A DNA stretch of 64,000 nucleotides from Candidatus Zhuqueibacterota bacterium (GTDB lineage: Bacteria > Zhuqueibacterota > Zhuqueibacteria > Oceanimicrobiales > Oceanimicrobiaceae): positions 48,012 to 112,011 of the forward strand of contig JAJDAD010000039.1 in assembly GCA_029262055.1 (NCBI GenBank), given 5' to 3'. The notes under the pieces were generated by a model. The model searched no databases. It was not told the origin of the DNA and was given only the letters and a program-made list of their open reading frames with translations. Of this stretch, positions 56,861 through 64,000 are shown piece by piece (the stretch's first letter is position 1; every line of letters begins with the position of its first letter). The translations under genes and the position numbers were made by a program.

Positions 56861-58090
56861 TTAGGGTCGGTCTTTGATAAGGTCTTCATAGATTCCGATG
56901 AATTTATTACTACACTCCTCGAGTACAAGATAGTCTTTCACTAGCTCGAATCCATTGCTTCGATACACTTCCTTATATTCAATTACCTCTTTGATTTTTT
57001 TCTCTAATTCCAGGCTCTCTTCATCTTGGATTACTACACCACATTTATATTTTCTTACCAATTGCGCTACTTCATAAGCAGATTCAGTCACCAGCACCGG
57101 GACACCAGAGGCCAAATACTCACCAAATTTCACAGCAAGGGCTACTTGGTTCACGATACTTTGTTTGCGTAGCAACAACGCAAGGTCGGCAATTCGGAGC
57201 AGACCGGCAACTTCCTCTGGGTTTAAATTGTATATGGCGAAATTTCCACTTTCAGCGTGAAGCAGCGACCTTCTGATTTCTGGATCGTTTGTCTGGGTTA
57301 GAATTAACAAGAAAGCATTCTTCTTAACCTTCTTTACTTCTTTGAAAATCGCGATAACGGAATGTACCGAAACCCAGGACCCTAAGCTACCTGAAAAAAC
57401 AACAATAAAGCGCTCTGATAAGTTTAGCTCATCTCGTTTGTGTAATCGTGCTGCTCTATTAGCATTAAACTCATCCATGTCAACGGAACATGGTATCACC
57501 GTAAATTTCTTGCCATTCAAGCGGCTTCCCAGAAATGTCTTGAAACCAGGAGACACACCAACAACAGCATCAGACTTTCGAGCCAATTGATCTTCAAGCT
57601 TGCGCCACATTTTCTCATCTATTGAATTTGGCTTGAACTTGTTCACTAGCAAGCCCTCATCTACATAAAGTCCTCGCATATCAAAAACGAGCTTGAAACC
57701 TAGGAGTTTTTTTATGGATAGAGCAAGTAAGCTCGCTGGATAACTTCGTGCATGAATAATCCTGGTGCTCCTAAAATAGGCAATAATCAGTAAGATGGGA
57801 ATCGTTTGCAACAAAAAGAGAGGAAGTAGCCAGAATCGAATGTGAGCATCTCTGCTCAAGAACAATATGGGGATCTGAATGAATCGCATGCCGGCAGCCT
57901 CGAATTCAGCCTTAAGTTTTTCTTTGTGTTTGCCATACTTTAGATAATGATGGATTGGGGTAAATGATACTAACGTAATATCAATATCATGCGCTGTCCT
58001 TCTTATTGTTAACAAAAGTCTGATGACTTGACTTCGAAGTACGCCAAAGAAGATTCTTTCTATGCACGTTAGATAAATAATTCTTTTCAT
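56861..58090 (-). CDS. Glycosyltransferase (GT4-like)
   Basis: 409 residues. Two-domain GT-B pattern with I-I-H-A-R-S-Y-P-A-S-L-L-A-L, F-D-M-R-G-L-Y-V-D-E-G and, in the donor domain, F-I-V-V-F-S-G-S-L-G-S-W and F-G-E-Y-L-A-S-G-V-P-V-L-V-T. One hydrophobic stretch near residue 95 may mark membrane contact. The start overlaps the polymerase/ligase stop (TAATG). The gene is visibly richer in A and T than the genes at 50-55 kb. Confidence 0.85.
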   Translation of the reverse strand: MKRIIYLTCIERIFFGVLRSQVIRLLLTIRRTAHDIDITLVSFTPIHHYLKYGKHKEKLKAEFEAAGMRFIQIPILFLSRDAHIRFWLLPLFLLQTIPILLIIAYFRSTRIIHARSYPASLLALSIKKLLGFKLVFDMRGLYVDEGLLVNKFKPNSIDEKMWRKLEDQLARKSDAVVGVSPGFKTFLGSRLNGKKFTVIPCSVDMDEFNANRAARLHKRDELNLSERFIVVFSGSLGSWVSVHSVIAIFKEVKKVKKNAFLLILTQTNDPEIRRSLLHAESGNFAIYNLNPEEVAGLLRIADLALLLRKQSIVNQVALAVKFGEYLASGVPVLVTESAYEVAQLVRKYKCGVVIQDEESLELEKKIKEVIEYKEVYRSNGFELVKDYLVLEECSNKFIGIYEDLIKDRP

Positions 58091-59511
58091 TAGCTTATCA
58101 CATTAGAATAAGAAGCGAAACTCTTGTTTCGGTCCGTTGACTCTATCTGCCTTGCAACAATCTCGGTAATTGCAAACAACACCGCAAAGAGAAAGTTAAA
58201 TCGACTGGTGACTAAGACCGGACTTATCGCTCCCAAGAATAAGAAGGCCGTAATTGCCGAAAGCATCCCAATTGAAAAGAATTCCGAGAAGACATCGTGC
58301 TCCTTCCGATATATTTCAAAAGCCCATTTCAAAAGAAGAATGTAGGATATCATGAAAGGAACCAATCCCATGATGCCGACCTTCCATAAAATGGTTAGGT
58401 AGGTACTGTCAACATTGTTTTGCGTCGAATGGATGTTAAAAAACTTGTAGGTTGCTGTGTCGCCCAATCCATTTCCAAGCCAAGGATGCTCCATGATCTT
58501 TCGAACTATGGTCAAGTAGGAGTTGGCCCGCATCAATAAAGAATGATCACCGCTAATACTTGCAATTGTCTTAGCCCTCTCCCCAACAGATTTAGCCTTT
58601 GCTGTTGACGAACCAGCCATAAAGTTCAAGCTGCCCGCGGTGATTGAAGCTAACAGAATAAAGCTAATTAAGATAACGCCAATTCGTTTGACGCCCTCAA
58701 ACCTTGACCAGGCTGAGAGAAGAACAGCTAAAATAACTGCGAGCACGGTTGCTGCCCAGGTTCCTCGGGTTTGCGAGAAAAGAATGCTGACGGCTATGGG
58801 CAGAAGAGCGCCGACATAACATAGCTTTCGCATTTTGTTCCTATCCAGGATGATTAACGATACAAGAAACGGTGTTGCGAGCAAAAACATGTGCACCTGG
58901 CGAGAAACAAACCGCACCTGCGACGAACTGATAGAAGTGTAAATGGCATCCATTGCGGCAAAGAGTGTTGCCGTAAGAACGGTCAACGCCAATATGATGA
59001 TCCACTGCCTGTCTTTGAAATGTCGGACTACTACAAAATAGACTGAGTAGTAAGACAGAATCCTGAATTCACTTTGGACTCTTTGGAGATTGTTCGAGTA
59101 GTAAGCTCCCAAGAATAAGCCCACCCCAACGATCGCCAAAAACAGTGCGATATACCTGCTAAAGTAATAGGTTTGTGGGTCCAACTTTTCAGTCGCAAGC
59201 CTTGCCAGAAGGAGAAGAAATAGCACAACAACTCCGACATCAACGACGAAATAGTTGAATGAAACAGTGTACAAATTTCCCTTAAACAGCGGAAGTTCGA
59301 ACGCTATGATATAGAAAGTTATTAGGCAGACTATTCTTTCGACAGTGAGAACTATCGGCAGCGAGACGATGAAGACGAGCGCAATAAGGCCATAAAAAAA
59401 CAGCGGTGGCTTAAGAAGTGAGAACATGAAGGATAGAAGAACTAGCCCACCAACTGACCATAAAGCCATACCGGTTGCATGACGAACGAAGCTGTGGTCT
59501 GTCTTGCTCAA
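58090..59511 (-). CDS. O-antigen ligase/polymerase family membrane protein (Wzy/WaaL-like)
   Basis: 473 residues, about eleven transmembrane segments, with a large periplasmic loop near residues 290-370 that contains R-A-N-S-Y-L-T-I-V-R-K-I and H-P-W-L-G-N-G-L-G-D-T-A-T-Y, the Wzy_C signature with its H-P/G-N-G-x-G pattern. It polymerises repeat units or transfers the chain to lipid. In this locus, with a flippase and a Wzz protein, a polymerase role is the more likely. The stop overlaps the next start. Confidence 0.88.
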   Translation of the reverse strand: MSKTDHSFVRHATGMALWSVGGLVLLSFMFSLLKPPLFFYGLIALVFIVSLPIVLTVERIVCLITFYIIAFELPLFKGNLYTVSFNYFVVDVGVVVLFLLLLARLATEKLDPQTYYFSRYIALFLAIVGVGLFLGAYYSNNLQRVQSEFRILSYYSVYFVVVRHFKDRQWIIILALTVLTATLFAAMDAIYTSISSSQVRFVSRQVHMFLLATPFLVSLIILDRNKMRKLCYVGALLPIAVSILFSQTRGTWAATVLAVILAVLLSAWSRFEGVKRIGVILISFILLASITAGSLNFMAGSSTAKAKSVGERAKTIASISGDHSLLMRANSYLTIVRKIMEHPWLGNGLGDTATYKFFNIHSTQNNVDSTYLTILWKVGIMGLVPFMISYILLLKWAFEIYRKEHDVFSEFFSIGMLSAITAFLFLGAISPVLVTSRFNFLFAVLFAITEIVARQIESTDRNKSFASYSNVIS

Positions 59512-59534
59512 TTCACTTACCTCGGCAGCTATAG

Positions 59535-60827
59535 CTAACTAAGGCGGTTTGGTTTCGGCGTCAAAGCCAGTCGCTTACGCAACAAAATGGTGATCGCGAG
59601 CCCGCCGATAGTTATGGAAACCAAGGTTGCTATAGCCGCCCCAACTGCGGCGTACCTAGGAATCAGCACTAAATTTAGCAAGATGTTTGTCGCCACAGAT
59701 GTACTCATTGCCAAAAAAGTGAGCTGTGGCTTGCCAACCCCGCCCGCGATACTCGAGCCAATGCTGCCCAAAGGACTCAATAGTGCACATAAAGCAAATA
59801 TGCGTAGTATATCTGCACTTTCGTCATATTTTCCCTTATACGCGAGTTGCAAAATGAACTCAGGCATAAGTAGTAGTACTGCTGAGATTGGCACAACGAG
59901 CGCGACTGAGTAAGCTAGGCCCTTAAAGTAAATATCCTCGACACCCCTGGTATCACCTTTAGAGAAAAGGTTTGCAGCGCGTGGAAGCACAATCATGTTG
60001 GCCGCCTGAGCAACATTCTTGAAGAACTCTGCGATACCGCGTGCGGAACTGTATAACGCGAGTGTGATGGGATCAAAAAAGTACGTGATCATCACTGTGT
60101 CTATCCTTGAATAGATGATGGTCCCTAAGGTCGTACCGATCGTGTACTTGCCAAAATCCAGCAGTTTTGATAGCCATCCTCTACTGAGGGTCCATTTGAA
60201 TCTTACGAGTCGAGCAATAAGAGAAAGACTCAAGATCCCTGCAGCCAAGTTCGCGATGATTCTTATGACTATGACTACTTTGGCGCTGTTAAGCTGCCCG
60301 CCTACAAAGAGACTGAAAACCAAAAATGCAGTTACGATTAAGGGTACCAAATCCAGCAGAAAAACTTCAAAAACCTTTTCTTTGGCCAACAGCAGGTAGT
60401 AAGCCACTTTGCGACCCCATTGGGAAACAACATATATAGGCAAGAGAGCTAGCAATGCCGATAGCCCTGGTGCATTAAGACTCTTGGCTATCAGCGGCCC
60501 TGACAGCGAGACTATGACTGCCGGAATGAAGGACAATACCGTATAGAGAAAAACCGAGTTTGACACTAATTCCTGGAGTTTGACACCCTGTGATTCCGCA
60601 GCGTATTTTTGCATAGCCTGAAAGACGAGGCCACCGCTGAGGGCCAATATCCCCATGTCAAACGTGTTAAACAGTGTCAGCAATCCAAACTCGTACTGTG
60701 GGATCCCTCTAATAATGATGAAAACAGTAAGCAATCCATTCAAGGTCGGGACAACCTTATTTAGGAGAGCGTAGAGCTTGTTTGGGCTTAAATGTCTTTT
60801 CAAATGTCGAACAACTAGCTCGATCAC
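59535..60827 (-). CDS. Polysaccharide flippase (Wzx-like, MOP family)
   Basis: 430 residues with about twelve to fourteen transmembrane helices. Family features are G-Q-L-N-S-A-K-V-V-I-V-I-R-I, F-G-K-Y-T-I-G-T-T-L-G-T-I-I-Y and the repeated aromatic-poor helices such as N-I-L-L-N-L-V-L-I-P-R-Y-A-A-V-G-A-A-I-A. It flips undecaprenyl-linked repeat units across the inner membrane. The ATG overlaps the GT2 stop by four bases, so translation is coupled. Confidence 0.9.
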   Translation of the reverse strand: MIELVVRHLKRHLSPNKLYALLNKVVPTLNGLLTVFIIIRGIPQYEFGLLTLFNTFDMGILALSGGLVFQAMQKYAAESQGVKLQELVSNSVFLYTVLSFIPAVIVSLSGPLIAKSLNAPGLSALLALLPIYVVSQWGRKVAYYLLLAKEKVFEVFLLDLVPLIVTAFLVFSLFVGGQLNSAKVVIVIRIIANLAAGILSLSLIARLVRFKWTLSRGWLSKLLDFGKYTIGTTLGTIIYSRIDTVMITYFFDPITLALYSSARGIAEFFKNVAQAANMIVLPRAANLFSKGDTRGVEDIYFKGLAYSVALVVPISAVLLLMPEFILQLAYKGKYDESADILRIFALCALLSPLGSIGSSIAGGVGKPQLTFLAMSTSVATNILLNLVLIPRYAAVGAAIATLVSITIGGLAITILLRKRLALTPKPNRLS

Positions 60828-61780
60828 TTCTGTCCTTCGGGAGAATTGTTGCTTGCCAGACCGATCGCCATTCTTATAATCTGTCTTTGAGTTGAAACCG
60901 AGAGCACTTTGGAGCCATTTCTATGGTTCGTTATGACTGGCAGTTTTCTGAGAAGCAGTCGGAGACCGACTCCAGCCAGGATTATCACTCGGAGCAAGAC
61001 AGTTCTGTATAAGCCGTAGTTCTTGCCGAAATAGTAGAGCAAACTTCGAATCCGCTCCACATACATGTTGTCTGGCAATTGCTCTGTACTTTTGCCCTTG
61101 TGATGTATGATTACCGTTTCAGGGGAATAAACAACCTTCCAGCCGTTTTGTTTTATGCGATAGCATAGGTCGGTTTCCTCTCCGAACATAAAGATGTTTT
61201 CATCAAGTAACCCGATTTTTTCTAGGCAGTCTCTCCTGGCAGCCAAAAACGCCCCCCGCACAAAATCGACCTCATGTTCTTTGTTGTAATCCATCTTCAA
61301 TAGTCCACCGAAGCGGCTGCTGCCAAAAAAATACATCCCGAATATCTCTTTCAGGCTGGGGAAATTGTAGCAAGATGGTTGTAGTGTAGAGTCCGAATTC
61401 AGCATTTTGCAGCCTACAACTCCGACCTCGGTATCTCGATCCAAATCCTGAATCAGTTGGTGCAAGGCATTACAGACAATCCTTGTATCGGGATTCAACA
61501 TAAGTAGGTGCCTCCCGCAGCTGATCTCGAAGGCCTGGTTGTTGCCCTTAACAAAACCAATATTGGATGAATTGGCAAGCAGGCGTACTTTAGGGAAACT
61601 ACTTCTAACCAGATCTGCCGACCCATCCCCCGAATCATTGTCGACAACGATAATTTCGTAATTGATATCGTGGGTAGAGTTTTCGATGGACGTGAGGCAC
61701 TGGGACAAAAGGTCCCGTACATTGTAGCTGACAATGACAATGGATAAATCTTTGCTAGGTGCGTGAGCAAAGCGGCCCAA
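60824..61780 (-). CDS. Glycosyltransferase family 2 (rhamnosyltransferase-like)
   Basis: 318 residues, GT-A fold. N-terminal S-I-V-I-V-S-Y-N-V-R-D-L-L, V-D-N-D-S-G-D-G-S, metal-binding region L-M-L-N-P-D-T-R and F-M-F-G-E-E-T-D-L-C-Y-R-I-K, the pattern of WbbL/RfbF-like rhamnosyltransferases. It adds a sugar to the growing repeat unit. It starts four bases after the Wzz gene stop. Confidence 0.92.
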   Translation of the reverse strand: MGRFAHAPSKDLSIVIVSYNVRDLLSQCLTSIENSTHDINYEIIVVDNDSGDGSADLVRSSFPKVRLLANSSNIGFVKGNNQAFEISCGRHLLMLNPDTRIVCNALHQLIQDLDRDTEVGVVGCKMLNSDSTLQPSCYNFPSLKEIFGMYFFGSSRFGGLLKMDYNKEHEVDFVRGAFLAARRDCLEKIGLLDENIFMFGEETDLCYRIKQNGWKVVYSPETVIIHHKGKSTEQLPDNMYVERIRSLLYYFGKNYGLYRTVLLRVIILAGVGLRLLLRKLPVITNHRNGSKVLSVSTQRQIIRMAIGLASNNSPEGQK

Positions 61781-61784
61781 CGTA

Positions 61785-63026
61785 TTACTTCCTCAAAAAG
61801 CGCAGGTCGCGTCTGATGTTTTCGATGGCGTCATTCAAGGCCTCATATTCTGAACCACCTTCTTGCCGAATTCGACTTAAGTACTCAAACATGAGAATCA
61901 AGCAAGCACTTATGACTAGGCTTAGGAAACCACTGAGGATTACCATAAGGGCGCGTTTAGGACTTGTTCTCCTTATCGGTGCGATTGCCGGGTCAAGTAT
62001 CTGGAGAGTTGGCGCATCCCTGGCCTCTTGGATTTTGGCCTGTTCGTATTGTGGTAGCAAGAACTCCTGAATTTTTTGCTGTAGGGCTACTTCTCTATAC
62101 AAACGCACATACTGCAGGCCAAGCTGTGGGGTTTTATCCAACGGAATGAAAAGATCAGCGGGATTGCCTTGATTCTTCTCATCTCTCCCGGACTTCATTT
62201 CAGCCAGCTTTCTGCGCAATTCTTTGAGTTCTGCTTCTATCCTTGTGAGGTTGCGGTGAGATTTGCCAACGTATGTTCGAAGTACATCGGCCTCAACCTC
62301 CTTGGATATTATGCGCGCATGGAGTTCGGAAGCAGTCTGGATGGCGGCCTGCGTTTGTTCAGGAAGGGCGATGATCTCGGAAGCCTCTTGAAAAGCCTTG
62401 AGTGCTTCCTCCGCCTTGGCGAGGTCCCCCAAGGTTTGGAAGTATCTCGTCTCTACGAATACGCGATTGTTCTGGGCTTTCTCGGTCTTGAGCCGTTTGT
62501 TAATTCTGTCCAATTCCTTCACGAACCCGTTGGCAATGTCTCGAGCGAGCAAGCGAGCAATGTCTTTTTCTTCCTCACTATAAGCCATAAATCCAGTCTG
62601 AGCAGAGGCCGCAACGCTGATTGTGCCATCATCATCTACTTCCACACTGTACCTTTCGCTTAAGGCCTTGAGCGTTTCTTCTGTATTCTCGGTCTCATAG
62701 ACTTCCGTGAGATCAAATTCATCAGCAACAGCCTGCATGACTGTTCGACTTTTTAGGATGGCAAGGAAAATGTTCGTTTCCCCTGCAACGCCCCCAAGGT
62801 CGAGAAGACCGCCAAATGAAGTATTACCGACAAGGCTGGCCAACCCAAATCCGTCACTATTCGCGGAGGGGGGTAGGATTGTCGTTGTTGCGGAAAACGT
62901 CTTTGGCGTGACCAGGGAAAACATCGCCGTGGCTATTGTGAATATCAGGAAGTTGGCGACCAACAATTTTCGCCATGTGATAAGTACTGCGAAGTAGCCA
63001 ACGATGCTGTTCTTGCTATATTCCAT
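61785..63026 (-). CDS. Polysaccharide co-polymerase / chain length determinant (Wzz)
   Basis: 413 residues. Transmembrane helix near residues 20-40 (L-L-V-A-N-F-L-I-F-T-I-A-T-A-M), a long periplasmic coiled coil (residues ~160-310) with a GNVR-like segment, and a second transmembrane helix near residues 350-372 after P-I-R-R-T-S-P-K-R-A-L-M. No Walker motifs, so no BY-kinase part is fused. It controls chain length together with the polymerase and contacts the outer-membrane exporter. Confidence 0.9.
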   Translation of the reverse strand: MEYSKNSIVGYFAVLITWRKLLVANFLIFTIATAMFSLVTPKTFSATTTILPPSANSDGFGLASLVGNTSFGGLLDLGGVAGETNIFLAILKSRTVMQAVADEFDLTEVYETENTEETLKALSERYSVEVDDDGTISVAASAQTGFMAYSEEEKDIARLLARDIANGFVKELDRINKRLKTEKAQNNRVFVETRYFQTLGDLAKAEEALKAFQEASEIIALPEQTQAAIQTASELHARIISKEVEADVLRTYVGKSHRNLTRIEAELKELRRKLAEMKSGRDEKNQGNPADLFIPLDKTPQLGLQYVRLYREVALQQKIQEFLLPQYEQAKIQEARDAPTLQILDPAIAPIRRTSPKRALMVILSGFLSLVISACLILMFEYLSRIRQEGGSEYEALNDAIENIRRDLRFLRK

Positions 63027-63132
63027 GGGAGCTGTCTATTTTACAAACAGTCTAAACATTGATAGTTTTCTGAAAGGCACTCGACATTATGTCTGGGTGC
63101 GAGATTTGGCGGGAGTGTGAGGTGCTTCGCTC

Positions 63133-64000
63133 CTACAACCCATTCACCGCCACCAATGTCAGGATCACGCTAGCTAACGTACCGACAATTTGCGTAATCT
63201 CGCGAATACCAAATTCTGTTTTCTCCGGTATAAAGATGGTGTCGCCCGGCTCTACGGGAACGGTTGCCCCTTTTACTTCTTCGTTGGTTCCGGCCCGAAT
63301 GACTTTGGTCTTCGAAAGGCCGGAGGCTTTTTCATGCGCGCCGGCGAGTCCGATGTATTCGAATGCCTTCAGGTCCGGATAATAAGGGTGCCGGCCGGGC
63401 TTTTGCACCGCGCCAATCACATAGACGTCATGCTGAGTGCCAGGCACCCGGATAATATCGCCATCTTTAAAATTGCGTTCGGAATGGCCGTTGCCACCTT
63501 CAACTGCGTACGAATAGAGCGGGATGGTCTTAGTTGTGCCGTTGCTGTCGACAGACCTTTCAATGTAAGCGCTCCGTAGGTCGGTCCTGCGATTAAACGC
63601 GTTAACCCGCTGCAGGAATTGCGCGATGGTTTCATTGTCCTCGAGGTCGTAAACGCCGGGGTCGGCCACTTTTCCTTCTATCCTCACCGTGGCTTTATCG
63701 AGGTCGACGGACGGCACAAAAATCACATCGCCCTGGCGCGCATAAAAATTGGCCTCGATATTTCCCAGCTTTTTGTATTGATGCAAATTTACGATGTCCA
63801 GTGTTCCGTCCAGGTGGCGAACCTCGATCTTGCGTTCCGTGGCCCAACTGGTCAGCCCCCCCGCCAATTCAATGACATCCGAAATCCGGTTGACGCCTCT
63901 TGCGGGGTAAGGTCCGGGGAGGTTGACCTGCCCGGTGACGTGCAGCCTAAAGCTCCGCAAAGCAACCAGGTCGGCGGTAACATTTTTGTTGATGTATTTG
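63133..64000 (-). CDS. SLBB-domain polysaccharide export protein (Wza/OtnA-like), 5' end outside window
   Basis: At least 288 residues; the frame stays open to the right edge (upstream codons read K-Y-I-N-K-N-V-T-A-D-L-V-A) so the first TTG at 63960 is not the start. Several SLBB domains: V-T-G-Q-V-N-L-P-G-P-Y-P, I-E-G-K-V-A-D-P-G-V-Y-D-L and V-I-G-A-V-Q-K-P-G-R-H-P. Each pairs with a D-x-I-x-V-P strand. The C-terminus ends in one hydrophobic helix (I-V-G-T-L-A-S-V-I-L-T-L-V-A). Forms or contacts the outer-membrane export channel. Confidence 0.92.
   Translation of the reverse strand, partial: KYINKNVTADLVALRSFRLHVTGQVNLPGPYPARGVNRISDVIELAGGLTSWATERKIEVRHLDGTLDIVNLHQYKKLGNIEANFYARQGDVIFVPSVDLDKATVRIEGKVADPGVYDLEDNETIAQFLQRVNAFNRRTDLRSAYIERSVDSNGTTKTIPLYSYAVEGGNGHSERNFKDGDIIRVPGTQHDVYVIGAVQKPGRHPYYPDLKAFEYIGLAGAHEKASGLSKTKVIRAGTNEEVKGATVPVEPGDTIFIPEKTEFGIREITQIVGTLASVILTLVAVNGL

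Overview
The window is chromosomal DNA of moderate GC from an uncultured-type bacterium. Four secreted proteins end in an 80-90 residue type IX secretion (T9SS) sorting domain with the N-Y/F-P-N-P-F-N-P signature. This, together with a Reg_prop-type hybrid sensor kinase, heavy TPR and beta-propeller content, and a single-chain glycyl-tRNA synthetase, points to the FCB group (KSB1, Calditrichota or a relative). That placement is inference from gene content; no rRNA is present. I saw no tRNA gene, CRISPR array, insertion sequence or phage gene.

Layout. 0-5.3 kb: the 3' part of glyS, then on the minus strand an ECF sigma factor, a membrane anti-sigma factor with HEAT repeats and two DUF4097 envelope proteins, and a separate predicted pseudokinase. 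5.3-5.8 kb: a gene-free interval with nested helices, a possible pseudoknot, two intrinsic terminators on opposite strands and a good sigma70-like promoter, a candidate structured RNA. 5.8-10.2 kb: a T9SS cargo protein, a response regulator/PP2C phosphatase and enolase. 10.6-13.8 kb: an EgtD-type histidine methyltransferase, translationally coupled to an ABC ATPase and a fused binding-protein/permease of the betaine/ergothioneine type. 14.0-17.6 kb: a large hybrid histidine kinase.

17.8-27.8 kb holds the central metabolic feature, an operon for anaerobic benzoyl-CoA degradation. It contains the four subunits of an ATP-dependent class I benzoyl-CoA reductase, dienoyl-CoA hydratase, 6-hydroxycyclohexenecarbonyl-CoA dehydrogenase, ring-opening oxoenoyl-CoA hydrolase, an SDR, a GNAT protein, a hemerythrin and a small Cys-pair protein. 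An Rrf2 regulator with three Fe-S-type cysteines precedes it. A perfect TATCTTGC-N8-GCAAGATA dyad lies in the operon promoter region, and a second imperfect copy lies on the other side of the regulator, before a TPR gene.

28-35 kb: a TPR protein, an EAL-HDOD protein, a phosphofructokinase with the PPi-type signature, rpsU and a T9SS subtilase. 35.7-39.4 kb: a polytopic membrane protein with TPRs and an FAD oxidoreductase. 39.4-47.2 kb: four exported proteins in a row, two T9SS cargos, a pentaheme cytochrome lipoprotein and a propeller lipoprotein with a heme-less cytochrome-like domain. 47.4-50.2 kb: an NhaC antiporter, a class II aldolase and a nucleotidyltransferase. 50.2-64 kb: serS and a full Wzx/Wzy-type surface polysaccharide locus on the minus strand (Wza-like exporter, Wzz, flippase, polymerase/ligase, five glycosyltransferases, initiating phosphotransferase).

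The combined picture is an anaerobe, probably oxygen-stressed at times, that degrades aromatic acids, exports redox and repeat proteins through T9SS, and builds a surface polysaccharide.
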